64,000 bases of DNA from Candidatus Midichloria sp. (GTDB taxonomy: Bacteria > Pseudomonadota > Alphaproteobacteria > Rickettsiales > Midichloriaceae), in the NCBI GenBank assembly GCA_030060845.1, contig CP094379.1, positions 379,737-443,736 of the forward strand. Direction: 5' to 3'. Shown here one piece after another: positions 47,049-58,305 of this stretch. The position numbers and the translations under genes were made by a program. The notes beneath the pieces are model-generated. The model searched no databases and was not told where the DNA came from. It saw only the letters and a list, made by a program, of their open reading frames with translations. Position 1 is the first letter of the stretch. Every line of letters starts with the position of its first letter.

Positions 47049-47411
47049 TTATCCTCTCTCACTAACACAAATGGTAATATTACTAAATGGCTTTCTAATA
47101 TAGGCAGCGCGTCCTCTACCTCTTGGATGAAATCTTTTTAAAGCAAAAGACTTACCAAGATGGATAGCAGAAACATAAAGTTTATCAATATCCATACCTT
47201 CATTATTTTCTGCATTTGCTATTGCAGAATGCAGTACAGCTTTAATATCCTGAGCTACTTTTCTTTTACAAAATTGCAGCTGTAACAATGCCTCAGCTAC
47301 ACTCACTCCCCGAATAATATCAGCAACCAGTTTAAGCTTCTGCACACTAGCTTTTACTGCAGTAGCTTTTGCAATAGCCTCTTTTTTAAACTCAACTATA
47401 CCCTTTCTCAT
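47049..47411 (-). CDS. rplV: 50S ribosomal protein L22
   Basis: The 120-residue protein ends with the RFHPRGRGRAAYIRKPFSNI tunnel loop, the macrolide-sensitive hairpin, and has SVQKLKLVADIIRGVSVAEA. The second half is typical; the first about 15 residues are short and basic. It lines the polypeptide exit tunnel. Confidence 0.96.
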   Translation of the reverse strand: MRKGIVEFKKEAIAKATAVKASVQKLKLVADIIRGVSVAEALLQLQFCKRKVAQDIKAVLHSAIANAENNEGMDIDKLYVSAIHLGKSFALKRFHPRGRGRAAYIRKPFSNITICVSERG

Positions 47412-47416
47412 AACCT

Positions 47417-47698
47417 TTACACCCTAGTTGCCTTCCTATTAGCACCATGTCCAGTAAAAGTTCTTGTTGGAGAAAATTCACCAAACTTCTTCCCAATCAT
47501 TCTTTCAGTAACTGGAACAGGAATAAATTTTTTCCCGTTATATACAGCAAAATTTAAACCAACAAAAATAGGTAATATAGTAGATCTTCTAGACCACGTC
47601 TTTATTACTGTATGCTTCCCTTGCTGTATAACTTCTGTTGCCTTTTTTAACAAATAAGAATCTACAAAAGGCCCTTTCCAAACAGATCTCTTACCCAT
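47417..47698 (-). CDS. rpsS: 30S ribosomal protein S19
   Basis: The 93-residue protein begins [20 protein letters not shown] (family MxRSxxKGPFVD) and has [20 protein letters not shown] and [13 protein letters not shown]. It sits in the head of the small subunit. It follows rplB after five bases. Confidence 0.98.
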   Translation of the reverse strand: MGKRSVWKGPFVDSYLLKKATEVIQQGKHTVIKTWSRRSTILPIFVGLNFAVYNGKKFIPVPVTERMIGKKFGEFSPTRTFTGHGANRKATRV

Positions 47699-47703
47699 AT
47701 TAC

Positions 47704-48531
47704 TTACTTTTTATGCCTTGAATCAATTATATATTTATTAGTACGCTTATTTTTTCTTGTTTTCTTACCTTTAGTTGGCTTACCCCATGGAGTCACAGGA
47801 TGTCTACCACCTGAAGTTTTACCTTCACCGCCACCATGTGGGTGATCAACCGGATTCATCGCAACACCTCTAACCGTAGGTCTAACTCCTAACCAACGTT
47901 TTCTACCAGCTTTACCAAATTTTATGTTTTGATTATCTGGATTAGAGACGGTGCCAATGGTAGCCCTGCAGTTAGCTAAAACTTTTCTTGTTTCTCCTGA
48001 ACGTAATCTGATTAATGCATAATCAGCATCTTTACCAACTAACTGCACAAAAGCCCCAGCTGATCTAGCTATTTGCCCACCTTTACCAGGCTTCATCTCC
48101 ACATTATGAACAACTGTGCCAATTGGAATATTTTTAATAGGAATGGCATTGCCAACTTTAATGTCAGCACTTTCTGCAGATATTATTTTATCACCAACCT
48201 TTAAATTTTGTGGAGCAATAATATAGGATAAAGTGCCATCAACATACTTAATTAAGGCTATAAAGGCAGTTCTATTAGGGTCGTATTCTAAACGCTTAAC
48301 CACTGCTTCCATGTCACTTTTCTTCCTTAAAAAATCAACAATGCGATATTTGACCTTGACTCCACCACCTTTTTTCCAAGCAGTTATTCTGCCTAAGTTA
48401 TTACGCCCCCCACTAGAAGACATACCTTTAACTAATGACCTTTCAGGCTTGCCCTTCCATAAACCAGACTTATCTACTAATATAAGTTGGCGAGTAGCAG
48501 CTGTCACAGGATTATAATTTTTTAATGCCAT
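47704..48531 (-). CDS. rplB: 50S ribosomal protein L2
   Basis: The 275-residue protein starts [20 protein letters not shown] and has the C-terminal signature [20 protein letters not shown], then [20 protein letters not shown]. It is essential for subunit association and peptidyl transfer. It lies 12 bases after rplW. Confidence 0.98.
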   Translation of the reverse strand: MALKNYNPVTAATRQLILVDKSGLWKGKPERSLVKGMSSSGGRNNLGRITAWKKGGGVKVKYRIVDFLRKKSDMEAVVKRLEYDPNRTAFIALIKYVDGTLSYIIAPQNLKVGDKIISAESADIKVGNAIPIKNIPIGTVVHNVEMKPGKGGQIARSAGAFVQLVGKDADYALIRLRSGETRKVLANCRATIGTVSNPDNQNIKFGKAGRKRWLGVRPTVRGVAMNPVDHPHGGGEGKTSGGRHPVTPWGKPTKGKKTRKNKRTNKYIIDSRHKK

Positions 48532-48543
48532 ATTTTACCTTAG

Positions 48544-48834
48544 TTATGAAGTCATCAAATCTAAACTATACCCAGCTTGCAGGGTAACCACAGCCTTCTT
48601 AAAGCCAGACTCCACGCCTTTAATTTGCTTAAATATTCTCTTTTTAGCAGGGACCTTTATAATATTTACTTTTGCTACCTTTACATTAAATATTTTTTCA
48701 ACTGCTATAGAGATTTTAGTTTTATTAGCTTGTTCTAAAACTTTAAAAATATATTTTTTAGATTCAGCACCAAGAGTAGCCTTTTCCGAAAAAATTGGAC
48801 TTATCAAAACATCATACAATTGATCAATTCTCAT
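48544..48834 (-). CDS. rplW: 50S ribosomal protein L23
   Basis: The 96-residue protein has YDVLISPIFSEKATLGAESK (family DVIxxPVxTEKS) and KIFNVKVAKVNIIKVPAKKR (VFxVKVxxVNTxxxxGKxKR). It surrounds the tunnel exit and docks SRP. Its start overlaps the rplD stop by four bases. Confidence 0.95.
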   Translation of the reverse strand: MRIDQLYDVLISPIFSEKATLGAESKKYIFKVLEQANKTKISIAVEKIFNVKVAKVNIIKVPAKKRIFKQIKGVESGFKKAVVTLQAGYSLDLMTS

Positions 48835-49448
48835 AACAGCCTCTCTTCTATTTTCTTTAAAGCATCAACAGTTAAAATGAGCTTATCATGCTTTAAAATA
48901 TCTAACACGTTCAACCCAGCCACAGGAAGAGCATCAACATGTGAAAGATTAGAAATAGAATCTAAAACTATGCTATCAATAATACCATCCACTAATAAAG
49001 ATGCTGTTGCATTTAGCACTTTAAGTTTTTTAAGCATTAAAGCTGATTTATACCCTTGCGCTTTTAACTTATCGAGCACTATAATTGAATTTTCTTGCTT
49101 TTTCAATGATAAAGCTGATATCAACCCAAGCTTTCTTACTTTTTTATTGAGAGAGAATTCATGAGATCTAGGATGAGGGCCGAATATAATTGCTCCTCCT
49201 CTGAATTGCGGTGCCCTTATGCTGCCATGCCTAGCTCTACCTCTGCCTTTTTGTTTATATATTTTGCGCGTAGAGCCTTCTACATTAGCTATCTCTTTGG
49301 AGCTATGAGTACCAGCCCGTCTTTTTGCCATTTGCCAAACTATCACTCTATGCATGACATCAGCACGAACAATCTGACCAAAGATTAACGAATTAAGTTC
49401 AATTTCACCTTTTTTTTGGTTTTCTAAATCCAATAAATCTACTTTCAT
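48831..49448 (-). CDS. rplD: 50S ribosomal protein L4
   Basis: The 205-residue protein has the long loop with RRAGTHSSKEIANVEGSTRK and KGRGRARHGSIRAPQFRGGA, typical L4 motifs (GTxxTKxRxEVxGSxxKxxxQKGTGxARxGS). It lines the tunnel and in E. coli controls the S10 operon. The stop overlaps rplW by four bases. Confidence 0.97.
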   Translation of the reverse strand: MKVDLLDLENQKKGEIELNSLIFGQIVRADVMHRVIVWQMAKRRAGTHSSKEIANVEGSTRKIYKQKGRGRARHGSIRAPQFRGGAIIFGPHPRSHEFSLNKKVRKLGLISALSLKKQENSIIVLDKLKAQGYKSALMLKKLKVLNATASLLVDGIIDSIVLDSISNLSHVDALPVAGLNVLDILKHDKLILTVDALKKIEERLL

Positions 49449-49468
49449 ATCAACCTATTCTAATCAAT

Positions 49469-50149
49469 TTAAGCAGCATAAACGGCAGGCAACTGAATCG
49501 CAGGTGATAAGCCTTTTTTCACAGCGTCATGCACAATAATTTCAGATCCAACTGTACCAGGTACAGCACCAAGAACAGCTATTATGCCCAAACTTTCATC
49601 TATATCCACTATCTTTAGATTCTGCACAGTCACTTGTTCATCACCCAAATGACCAGCCATTTTTTTTCCTTTAAACACTTTACCAGGATCAGTTCTATTA
49701 CCTGTTGAACCATGAGATCTATGGCTTACAGATACACCATGAGAAGCTTCTAAGCCAGCAAAATTATGCCTTTTCATAGCACCAGCAAAACCTTTACCTA
49801 TACTATTTGCAGTCACATCAATATATTGTTCCTTGACAAAATGATTTATAGATAAAACCCTGCCTGCTTCTATTAAGCAGTCGCTAGATACTCTAAATTC
49901 TTTAACACCCCTAACATTTTCAACCCCAGCTTTTGTTAATATACCCTTCATAGGCTTAGTAATTTTATTTAACTTAGCTTTACCATAACCCATGATAACA
50001 GCATCATAGCCGTGTTTATCTTTATTTTTAGAGCCTAAAACAACATTATTTTGAAATTCTAATATAGTGACTGGCAAAGACCTACCGTCTTTGATAAATA
50101 ACTGGCTCATGCCAAGTTTCCTCACAATAGCACCACAGCGTTTTATCAT
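49469..50149 (-). CDS. rplC: 50S ribosomal protein L3
   Basis: The 226-residue protein has the central signature [20 protein letters not shown], then [20 protein letters not shown] (Gln site for methylation is near HRxxGSxG), with the N-terminal GMSQLF. It initiates 50S assembly. Its start overlaps the rpsJ stop by four bases. Confidence 0.97.
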   Translation of the reverse strand: MIKRCGAIVRKLGMSQLFIKDGRSLPVTILEFQNNVVLGSKNKDKHGYDAVIMGYGKAKLNKITKPMKGILTKAGVENVRGVKEFRVSSDCLIEAGRVLSINHFVKEQYIDVTANSIGKGFAGAMKRHNFAGLEASHGVSVSHRSHGSTGNRTDPGKVFKGKKMAGHLGDEQVTVQNLKIVDIDESLGIIAVLGAVPGTVGSEIIVHDAVKKGLSPAIQLPAVYAA

Positions 50150-50463
50150 TCTATACCACCAACCAATTTGATTTCAACATCTACTCCAGAAGCCAAATCC
50201 AATTTCATTAAAGCATCAATAATTTGAGGTGAAGCTTCAAAAATTAATAATCTGGAATGCTTCCTGATTTCAAATTGTTCTCTAGATTCCTTATCAATAT
50301 GAGGAGATCTATTGACAGTATATCTGCTAATTTTTCTTGGCAAAGGAATAGCGCCCTTTACTTTAGCACCAATTCTTTTTACTGTTTGAATTATGTTAAT
50401 AACAGCTTGATCTAGAACTCTATGATCAAAAGCTCTTAATTTTAGTTTTATTTCCTGCTGCAT
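50146..50463 (-). CDS. rpsJ: 30S ribosomal protein S10
   Basis: The 105-residue protein has [20 protein letters not shown] (family LxAFDHxxLDxSxxxIVxTA) and [20 protein letters not shown]. It also functions as NusE with the NusB at 13194. It follows tuf by nine bases. Confidence 0.98.
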   Translation of the reverse strand: MQQEIKLKLRAFDHRVLDQAVINIIQTVKRIGAKVKGAIPLPRKISRYTVNRSPHIDKESREQFEIRKHSRLLIFEASPQIIDALMKLDLASGVDVEIKLVGGIE

Positions 50464-50472
50464 AGCTTTAAC

Positions 50473-51651
50473 CTATTCAATAATTTCTGCAACAACACCC
50501 GCACCAACAGTTCTACCACCTTCACGAATTGCAAATTTTAACCCCTTGTTCATCGCTATCGGTGAAATTAATTCTACGGCGATTTCAGTATTATCTCCTG
50601 GCATTACCATCTCTACCTCTGCTTTCAAGGTTATGGTGCCAGTCACATCAGTTGTTCTGAAGTAAAACTGTGGCCTATAATTTGATACAAACGGTGTATG
50701 CCTTCCTCCTTCTTCCTTCTTCAAGATATATACTTCTGCTCTGAATTTCTTATACGGCTTAATTGTTCCAGGCTTGGACAATACTTGCCCCCTTTCTATT
50801 TGATCTTTCTCTATTCCCCTTAACAATAATCCCAAGTTATCTCCAGCTTCTCCTTGATCAAGTAGTCTTCTAAACATTTCTACCCCAGTACATGTTGTCT
50901 TGCTACTTTGAGCTTTTAGCCCTACTATCTCTATTTCTTCACCTACCTTGATAACTCCTTGTTCTACACGACCTGTTGCCACTGTTCCTCTACCAGATAT
51001 TGAAAATACATCTTCTACTGGCATTAAAAACGGTTTATCTATATCACGAACAGGTAGTGGAATATATTCATCAACTTGCTTAATTAATTCTTTAATTGCC
51101 TCTTCTCCAAGAACTGAGCTTTTACCTTCCAATGCCATTAATGCTGATCCTTTGATAACAGGAATTTTGTCCCCTGGAAATCCATATTGATTCAATAAAT
51201 CTCTTACTTCCATTTCAACTAACTCTAATAGTTCAGGGTCATCTACCATATCTACTTTATTTAGGAACACAACTAGCGCTGGTACTCCAACCTGACGAGC
51301 AAGCAATATATGCTCTCTTGTTTGTGGCATAGGACCATCTGCTGCGCTTACTACAAGTATTGCCCCATCCATTTGTGCAGCTCCTGTTATCATGTTTTTT
51401 ACATAATCTGCATGCCCTGGACAATCAACATGCGCATAGTGTCTGCTTTCTGTTTCGTATTCAACATGCGCTGAGTTAATTGTAATTCCTCTTGCTTTTT
51501 CTTCCGGCGCTTTGTCTATTTCATCATATTTAACGTACTTTCCAAATATCTTCGTCAGCGCTGCTGTCAAGCTCGTCTTTCCATGATCTACGTGACCTAT
51601 AGTCCCTATATTCATGTGTGATTTATTTCTTATAAATTTCTCCTTTGCCAT
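50473..51651 (-). CDS. tuf: Elongation factor Tu
   Basis: The 392-residue GTPase has the P-loop [10 protein letters not shown], the switch [22 protein letters not shown] and SALMALEG. It delivers aminoacyl-tRNA. The str order (rpsL, rpsG, fusA, tuf) is kept and tuf leads into rpsJ without a gap, so both operons may form one transcript. It is the only tuf in the window. Confidence 0.98.
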   Translation of the reverse strand: MAKEKFIRNKSHMNIGTIGHVDHGKTSLTAALTKIFGKYVKYDEIDKAPEEKARGITINSAHVEYETESRHYAHVDCPGHADYVKNMITGAAQMDGAILVVSAADGPMPQTREHILLARQVGVPALVVFLNKVDMVDDPELLELVEMEVRDLLNQYGFPGDKIPVIKGSALMALEGKSSVLGEEAIKELIKQVDEYIPLPVRDIDKPFLMPVEDVFSISGRGTVATGRVEQGVIKVGEEIEIVGLKAQSSKTTCTGVEMFRRLLDQGEAGDNLGLLLRGIEKDQIERGQVLSKPGTIKPYKKFRAEVYILKKEEGGRHTPFVSNYRPQFYFRTTDVTGTITLKAEVEMVMPGDNTEIAVELISPIAMNKGLKFAIREGGRTVGAGVVAEIIE

Positions 51652-51665
51652 AATTTTACCCTTAA

Positions 51666-53753
51666 CTATTTTTTACCCATAATCTCATCAGCAACAGCCT
51701 GAGGGACCTGTCCATAATGAGAGAAATGCATTGTGTACTGAGCTCTACCTTGAGTCATAGACCTTAGTGTATTAACATACCCAAACATTTTTGCCAACGG
51801 AACTTTCACATTTATCACTTGAGCATTTCCCCTTGGCTCCATTCCAAGGACTTGGCCTCGGATACTATTTAAATACCCAATAATGTCACCCATAAAATTT
51901 TCTGGGGTCACAACTTCCACCTTCATGATTGGCTCAAGTATTTTAGGGCTTGCCTTCATAGCACCTTCCTTGAAAGCAGCTTTTGCAGCGATCTCGAACG
52001 CTAGCGCACTTGAATCAACATCATGGTATGCACCATCAAGCAATATAGCTTTAAAATCTATCAATGGGTACCCAGCTAAAACACCACCAGCACTTATAGC
52101 TTCTATACCTTTTTCAACAGCAGGAACATACTCTTTCGGAACATTACCACCAACTACTTTACTTTCAAACTTAAAGCCCGCGCCTAACTCTAAAGGTTCA
52201 AACAAGATCTTAACCCTAGCAAATTGACCCGCACCACCTGATTGCTTTTTATGAGTATAATCTACCTCATAAGCTTTAGTGATTGTTTCACGATACGCAA
52301 CTTGAGGAGCTCCTATGTTAGCTTCAACTTTAAATTCATGCTTCATACGATCAACAATGATCTCTAAATGCAACTCCCCCATACCAGCCAATACTGTCTG
52401 ATTAGTTTCTGGATCAGTACTGACCCGAAGAGAAGGATCTTCTGCAACAAGCCTACCAATCGCAAGAGACATTTTTTCCTGATCAGCAGTAGTTTTAGGT
52501 TCAACAGCCATCTGAATCACTGGCTCAGGAAACTCCATCCTTTCTAAAATCATATTGCAATCTTGCTCACACAAAGTATCACCTGTTGTAGTATTCTTTA
52601 ATCCTGCAAGCGCAATAATATCACCAGCATAGGCCTCTTTTATATCTTCGCGGTTATTAGCATGCATCAAAAGCATCCTGCCAATTCTTTCTTTGTTATT
52701 TTTAACAGTATTGACTACACCAATCCCGCTTTTTAAAGTACCAGAATAGATCCTAATAAAAGTTAGCGACCCAACAAATGGATCATTCATGATTTTAAAC
52801 GCAAGCGCTATAAATTTGCTGTTATCATCTGATTTTACCTCAATTTCTTTATCAGTATCCATATTAATACCTTTAATTGGTGGAATATCAACTGGGCTCG
52901 GTAAGAAATCAACAACTGCATCTAATAATGGTTGAACTCCCTTATTCTTAAATGCGCTACCACAAAGTACTGGAACTAATTTGTCTGAAACTGTTCCTAC
53001 TCTTATGCATTTTTTAATTTCTTCTGGAGTAAGTTCTTCGCCCTCTAGATACTTCTCCATTATTTTATCGTCAAATTCTGCAACGGTCTCTAGTAATTTA
53101 ATACGATATTCATCTGCCTCCCTCTTCATATTTGCAGGAATATCTTTATATTCATAGTTCGCACCAAGCTTGTCGCCTTCCCAGGCTATAGCACGCATCT
53201 TAACAAGATCAACCACTCCTACAAAATTATCTTGATTACCTATAGGCAACTGTAACACGGCAATATTAGCACCCAACCTATTCTTAATCATATCAAGACA
53301 TCTGTAGAAATCAGCTCCCATCCGATCCATTTTATTAACAAAACACATACGAGGTACGCCATATTTATCAGCTTGACGCCAAACTGTTTCAGTTTGGGGC
53401 TCAACACCAGCTACCCCGTCAAATACTGCAATAGCACCATCAAGTACTTTTAAAGAACGCTCCACCTCGATAGTAAAGTCAACGTGGCCAGGAGTGTCTA
53501 TTATATTAATCTTAGTCTTTTTAACTTCAGAGCTGGACCACTGTAAAGTTGTAGCAGCGGAAGTAATGGTAATGCCGCGCTCCTGTTCTTGCTTCATCCA
53601 ATCCATAGTAGCTGTTCCTTCATGAACTTCACCTATTTTATGAAGCTTACCTCCATAAAACAAAATTCTTTCTGTAAGTGTGGTTTTACCCGCATCAATA
53701 TGCGCCATTATTCCAATGTTACGACAATCTTGTATATTCTCCAATCTACTCAT
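51666..53753 (-). CDS. fusA: Elongation factor G
   Basis: The 695-residue GTPase has [29 protein letters not shown] and NKMDRMGAD, plus the translocase domains III-V ending in [20 protein letters not shown]. It translocates tRNA-mRNA. It follows rpsG after 18 bases. Confidence 0.98.
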   Translation of the reverse strand: MSRLENIQDCRNIGIMAHIDAGKTTLTERILFYGGKLHKIGEVHEGTATMDWMKQEQERGITITSAATTLQWSSSEVKKTKINIIDTPGHVDFTIEVERSLKVLDGAIAVFDGVAGVEPQTETVWRQADKYGVPRMCFVNKMDRMGADFYRCLDMIKNRLGANIAVLQLPIGNQDNFVGVVDLVKMRAIAWEGDKLGANYEYKDIPANMKREADEYRIKLLETVAEFDDKIMEKYLEGEELTPEEIKKCIRVGTVSDKLVPVLCGSAFKNKGVQPLLDAVVDFLPSPVDIPPIKGINMDTDKEIEVKSDDNSKFIALAFKIMNDPFVGSLTFIRIYSGTLKSGIGVVNTVKNNKERIGRMLLMHANNREDIKEAYAGDIIALAGLKNTTTGDTLCEQDCNMILERMEFPEPVIQMAVEPKTTADQEKMSLAIGRLVAEDPSLRVSTDPETNQTVLAGMGELHLEIIVDRMKHEFKVEANIGAPQVAYRETITKAYEVDYTHKKQSGGAGQFARVKILFEPLELGAGFKFESKVVGGNVPKEYVPAVEKGIEAISAGGVLAGYPLIDFKAILLDGAYHDVDSSALAFEIAAKAAFKEGAMKASPKILEPIMKVEVVTPENFMGDIIGYLNSIRGQVLGMEPRGNAQVINVKVPLAKMFGYVNTLRSMTQGRAQYTMHFSHYGQVPQAVADEIMGKK

Positions 53754-53771
53754 ATGATATTACCTTCACTG

Positions 53772-54245
53772 TTACCATTTATAATGAGCAAATGCTTTAT
53801 TGGCTTCTGCCATCTTATGAGTATCATCGCGTTTTTTTACCGCTTCACCCTTACCACTATAAGAGTCAATAAACAATGCAGATAACCTAAGCGCCATTGA
53901 TTTTTCAGCTTTTCTTGCTTTACTTGCTTTAATAATCCAACGCACAGCAAGAGCCATGGCCCTAACAGCACGCACTTCTACTGGTACCTGATAAGTAGCA
54001 CCGCCAACACGCCTAGACCTAACTTCAAGAGCTGGAGAAACATTTGCTATAACTTTTTCAAATAACTCGACGTGGTCTACTCTCAATTTATTAGCAGCAT
54101 TCTCTAGCGCATCATACACTATCTTTTCAGCCACTGATTTCTTTCCACCTACCATAACATTGTTAATAAACTTCGCAATCCCTAGATGATCATATTTTGC
54201 ATCAGGTAAATGCTGCCTATTTTCTGCTGCTCTTCTACGCGACAT
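53772..54245 (-). CDS. rpsG: 30S ribosomal protein S7
   Basis: The 157-residue protein has MSRRRAAENRQHLPDAKYDH and the VGGATYQVPVEVRAVRAMAL motif, and ends with ANKAFAHYKW. It is a primary 16S rRNA binder of the head. It follows rpsL after 13 bases. Confidence 0.98.
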   Translation of the reverse strand: MSRRRAAENRQHLPDAKYDHLGIAKFINNVMVGGKKSVAEKIVYDALENAANKLRVDHVELFEKVIANVSPALEVRSRRVGGATYQVPVEVRAVRAMALAVRWIIKASKARKAEKSMALRLSALFIDSYSGKGEAVKKRDDTHKMAEANKAFAHYKW

Positions 54246-54258
54246 ATTTTAACCTCTA

Positions 54259-54633
54259 CTATTGCTTAGGCCTTTTAGAGCCATATTTAGATCTACCTTG
54301 TTTACGGTTTTGGACACCTTGAGTATCTAGTGTACCACGCACTGTATGATACCTAACACCTGGTAAATCTTTTACACGCCCTCCTCTAATTAATACTACT
54401 GAGTGTTCTTGCAGATTATGTTTTTTTCCTGGAATATAAGAAATAACTTCATAACCATTAGTTAGTCTTACACTACAAACCTTACGCATAGCCGAGTTAG
54501 GCTTTTTAGGAGTAGTTGTATAAACTCTCAGGCATACTCCCCTTTTCTGTGGACACTGTTGTAGTGCAGGTACTTTGTTCCTCGATAATTTATCTCTTCT
54601 AGGATGAGATATCAATTGATTAATAGTTGGCAT
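54259..54633 (-). CDS. rpsL: 30S ribosomal protein S12
   Basis: The 124-residue protein starts [20 protein letters not shown] and has [20 protein letters not shown] and [20 protein letters not shown]. The Lys in TPKKPNS (about 43) and Lys in RVKDLPGV (about 88), positions known to give streptomycin resistance when changed, are both the sensitive form. It is the first gene of the str operon. Confidence 0.98.
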   Translation of the reverse strand: MPTINQLISHPRRDKLSRNKVPALQQCPQKRGVCLRVYTTTPKKPNSAMRKVCSVRLTNGYEVISYIPGKKHNLQEHSVVLIRGGRVKDLPGVRYHTVRGTLDTQGVQNRKQGRSKYGSKRPKQ

Positions 54634-55052
54634 TCACAACCCCTAACTCGCCTTAATATTTTATTTTTAAATTAAAACACAAAAACCCTTAACAGACTTT
54701 TCAAGTCATCGGCTGAACAATAATATGTATAATGCACAAATACGTCAAGCCATTTCTTCTCTTATCATATACTAAATATCCAAAACCTTATTAATAGTAT
54801 TCTTCCCTCAATAAAGTCATGAAGTACGTAACCATAATAAAATGAAACCACCTAAAGCAGAGTCAATACTCTACACAGAATACGTCAAGATAATAAACTT
54901 GATTGAGCAATAATAAATATTATTCTAACTATGAAAATTTATAAATATAAATCTTTAACTTTCATGCTTGAATTTTTAGACCCAATACTCCAAATTATAA
55001 TTTCAAATTATTTATAATTCTTTTAAAAATTATAATAAGGAGTCAAAATCTA
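54634..55052. other. Gap upstream of the ribosomal supercluster
   Basis: 419 AT-rich bases with no open frame. It contains the rpsL promoter (next entry) and, further out, a second TTGACG motif near 54880 with no convincing -10. An UP-like A/T tract lies around it. Confidence 0.5.
54720..54748 (-). promoter_or_regulatory. Promoter of the str-S10 supercluster, before rpsL
   Basis: On the minus strand TTGACG (54743-54748), a 17-base spacer and TATTAT (54720-54725) form a good sigma-70 promoter about 87 bases before the rpsL ATG. It is the only one with near-ideal spacing upstream of the cluster. Confidence 0.75.
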
Positions 55053-55559
55053 TTAATTCCAAACAAGAGATCTCACTAAATTCAATATGTTATATCTTAT
55101 CTTTGGATCTTTTATACTTTTAAATGCTTTCACTAGCTCAACTATTTCAGCATTTACATCCTCTTCATTAAAGTCAAAATTGACCTCACCTACAGAATAG
55201 CTAGTATTCTCCGCAAATGGATAAAAAACATCATCTAAACCCTGAAAAAAATACCTAATATCAGTTTTCAAATACTTAGCGAAATCATGTAATTTACTGC
55301 AGCTTATTCTATTTAAGCCTTTTTCATATTTTTGCACTTGCTGAAAAGTTAAGTCAACAGCTTTAGCAAGCTCATCTTGACTTACCCCTTTTTCTCTTCT
55401 TTTCTCTCTCAGCTTTGCTCCAACATGTAAATCCACATAATGAGCACTTGCATCTTTTTCAACTTTTTTGTCTCGTAACTTTGATTCAACATTTAAATCT
55501 ACAAAACGAGCTCCTGAATCTTTTTCTTTTTCAGACATAATAAACTTCAACCTTCCCAA
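55053..55559 (-). CDS. XRE-family transcriptional regulator with duplicated N-terminus
   Basis: The 168-residue protein holds a Cro/CI helix-turn-helix (GAKLREKRREKGVSQDELAK and VDLTFQQVQKYEKGLNRISC at residues about 48-88) of the type used by phage-like and developmental regulators of Alphaproteobacteria, and an acidic C-terminus. Before it is a partial second copy: residues about 17-36 (ARFVDLNVESKLRDKKVEKD) resemble 40-59 (AHYVDLHVGAKLREKRREKG). A start at MSEKEK (residue 8) is possible. The target is unknown. It is monocistronic, on the same strand as the ribosomal cluster. Confidence 0.85.
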   Translation of the reverse strand: MGRLKFIMSEKEKDSGARFVDLNVESKLRDKKVEKDASAHYVDLHVGAKLREKRREKGVSQDELAKAVDLTFQQVQKYEKGLNRISCSKLHDFAKYLKTDIRYFFQGLDDVFYPFAENTSYSVGEVNFDFNEEDVNAEIVELVKAFKSIKDPKIRYNILNLVRSLVWN

Positions 55560-55630
55560 TAAGTTACCTGTATATTAATACAGAAATCATATACAAAATC
55601 TAGTCAGTATTACATTTTTTTAATAGAATT

Positions 55631-57202
55631 TTAATATTTCTTTGCTTTTAACAAAAAAGTAACAGATGCAATGGCCATAATCAGCCCTATAAGAGCTAGT
55701 ATAACCACTTTCAATTTATATTGAGTATAAATTGAAAATGCATGAGTTAGTCTCAGATTAAAGTCTTTAACTACGGCAGTATTCAACTCACAAATTAAAA
55801 GAATACGTCCATAACAATCTATGACTGTGGAAATACCAGTATTAGCAACCCTAACTAGAGGAAGCCCATATTCTATAGCTCTTATCTTTGACATAGTAAA
55901 GTGCTGATACGGCCCTATACTATCACTAAACCATAAATCATTAGTAATATTTAAAACAAATAATGCATTCTTAACTAATTCTCTGTTATATAATGAATCG
56001 AACGCAATTTCAAAGCAAATCAACGGAATAATCTTACCAACCTTATCCACCTCTAGTAGATTCAAAGCATCACCCTTCGAGAAGTCTGAAACCCCACTAA
56101 CTACCTTATCTAAAGCAGGCAAAAATTTCTTAAGGGGCATATACTCCCCAAATGGTACAAGAATCTTTTTGTTGTAATAGTCAACTAAATGACCATCTTT
56201 AGAAATAGATACCATTGAATTAAAAAGGTAACTTTCTTTAAATTGATTTATGTATCTATCCGCGCCAAAGACTAAGGCAGAGTCTGATTTTAAGACTTTA
56301 CCCAAAACTTCAAACATCCCTCGGTTATTATTAATCAAAAAAGGATAGGCAGATTCTGGCCATATGATTAAATCTCGATCCTGATACCCATTTTCATTAG
56401 ACATTTCAATGAGCCTAAGTAAAAATTCCAGTTTTTTCTCATCATCTCCAAAATGAGATTGTTGAAAATTTGGTTGAATAAGCCTTATCTTCACAATTTT
56501 GTCATTATCAGCTGTAGCTTGTTGTCCTGAAATTCTGTAATAGCCATAAAGAAAACATAAACCTATGCAAGAATAGGTAATAAAAATAGGTAATAATTTC
56601 TTAGTATAAGGAATAACAGCAGCAAGCGCTATAATGAACCCCATGCCGCTAACTCCTATTATGGAAGTAATTTGTACAAAATAATCAGAAAAAACCCCGG
56701 TATAACCCAATAAATTCCAAGGAAAATTAAATATGGCGTGGCTACGAATTAACTCAGTTACAATCCAGCCACTTGCAAAGATTAAACAAATCAATACCCT
56801 ATCTCCATTCTTGCTCATGAAATAAGATACAAAAATAGTAAATATACCGATAAAAAAGGATATTAGAGCAGGTATTAAAGTCACGCTAAAAGGAATTAGC
56901 CAAGCAAACTTTTCTGGTTCAAATAATAAAGAATAAGAAATCCAATATAGACTAGTGAGAAAATGGCCCATACCATAGGCAAAGCCTATGAAAAATCTCT
57001 TCAAAGCTTTACCTTGGACACTAAACTCAACTAAATATATAAAAGATAAAAAAGAAAATAGAACTGCATATATAAAATTAAAGGGAGCAAATGCCAGGGT
57101 AAGCAATGCCCCACTAAAGAAGGCACATACAATTCTAAATAAATAATAAGATTTTGTGTTATAATAAAAAAAATTAACTACTTTTTTGAGACTGGAGCGC
57201 AT
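55631..57202 (-). CDS. lnt: Apolipoprotein N-acyltransferase
   Basis: The 523-residue protein has about seven N-terminal membrane helices and a C-terminal nitrilase domain with the catalytic triad Glu (IWPESAYPF), Lys (YYNKKILVPFGEYMP) and Cys (IPLICFEIAF). It N-acylates lipoproteins in the inner membrane, the last step before LolCDE sorting (see 33396). Its start overlaps the stop of the deacetylase remnant by one base, so it was translated with it. Confidence 0.95.
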   Translation of the reverse strand: MRSSLKKVVNFFYYNTKSYYLFRIVCAFFSGALLTLAFAPFNFIYAVLFSFLSFIYLVEFSVQGKALKRFFIGFAYGMGHFLTSLYWISYSLLFEPEKFAWLIPFSVTLIPALISFFIGIFTIFVSYFMSKNGDRVLICLIFASGWIVTELIRSHAIFNFPWNLLGYTGVFSDYFVQITSIIGVSGMGFIIALAAVIPYTKKLLPIFITYSCIGLCFLYGYYRISGQQATADNDKIVKIRLIQPNFQQSHFGDDEKKLEFLLRLIEMSNENGYQDRDLIIWPESAYPFLINNNRGMFEVLGKVLKSDSALVFGADRYINQFKESYLFNSMVSISKDGHLVDYYNKKILVPFGEYMPLKKFLPALDKVVSGVSDFSKGDALNLLEVDKVGKIIPLICFEIAFDSLYNRELVKNALFVLNITNDLWFSDSIGPYQHFTMSKIRAIEYGLPLVRVANTGISTVIDCYGRILLICELNTAVVKDFNLRLTHAFSIYTQYKLKVVILALIGLIMAIASVTFLLKAKKY

Positions 57203-58236
57203 TACTGACTTTGGAAATTATCTTTGTTCTTTTTATCATTAATCATAAAAGGAATTTCTTCTTTATAATCATGATCTCTTGAATGTTTAAATAAAATATC
57301 AATAGGAATTAATTTTATACCATTTTTTGACAATTTACTCAACCATTCAAATACATGATCTATATAATTTGTACCCAAATATATTAATACAATAGCCCTG
57401 CCCCTGGATTCAGCAATAGACTCTGCACACTGAAAATTCTTTTTCAACTCCTTTAAAATCTACATTATCTGGAATAGATATATCAATTTTTCTGCTATAA
57501 TCCTAGGCAAGCCTAGACTCTTTGCGTAAGAATCTATCTGCTTAATAACTTTTTCATCATGATAAAGAAATAAAAGCTTACTTTTTCTAATTGATTTAAA
57601 ATCTAACTCGTTTAAGAAAACTCTCAAATCATTTTCTGACTCAGTAAAGGTTTCATCATGGGTTAGTGTAAACTCCTTTAATTCTACTAGATTCAGCTAA
57701 TACAGCATCAGTACAGGATATATTTTCTTTATTATCAAAACTGTCAAGTAAACAGTAAGGTTCTAAATTAACAAATGGATAATTAGCAGGTTGTATATGG
57801 ATATATAACTTGTCTTCGTATCCTCCCTTTCTACTCGCCTCATCAATCAGTCCTGAAACCTCGTTAGCATACGGAGAAAAGCCTAAAACTACTTCCTTTG
57901 GTAAATTGTAAACCCACTCATTACTTTTTTTTATTTAGCCCGAGGTTAGCAATTATTGCGCTAATTGCAGGCTCTATATTATTTTTTTGCTGCATTATTA
58001 TTTATAGCCTTACTCTCTTGAGTATCTAACGCTTCATTAGTAGATAGTGCTAACGTTGGAGATAATATACTAATTGGAGATTTATCTTTTGTCTTCTCCT
58101 TTTGTGTCATTAAAAAACAAAAAGACCCCAGCAACTATAAAAACTATAACAAAATACCAAAAATATAAACATGAAGTTTATCGTTATCTCCATGATTTAA
58201 GTGTTTATCAACTTTTTTAAAGTCTAAATTTTTCAT
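57202..58236 (-). pseudogene. Divergent polysaccharide deacetylase (DUF610-type), decayed
   Basis: A start MKNLDFKKVDKHLNHGDNDK at 58236 leads to a single membrane helix and a low-complexity linker, then after stops the block LPKEVVLGFSPYANEVSGLI (57850-57920; family LPxxVTLAFxPYAxxL) and ANYPFVNLEPYCLL. The family C-terminus is open at 57202-57447: SIAESRGRAIVLIYLGTNYI and WLSKLSKNGIKLIPIDI (family AIGHPxPxTLxALxxWLPxL). At least three stops or shifts. The family is usually next to ctpA in Alphaproteobacteria, as it is here (58801). It is presumed to act on peptidoglycan or a polysaccharide in the periplasm. Confidence 0.82.
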
Positions 58237-58305
58237 TGCTGTACTGAAAATAGAATATACTCCTTATTACAATAACTAATACTAGGAATAGATCAAATGC
58301 TATTA

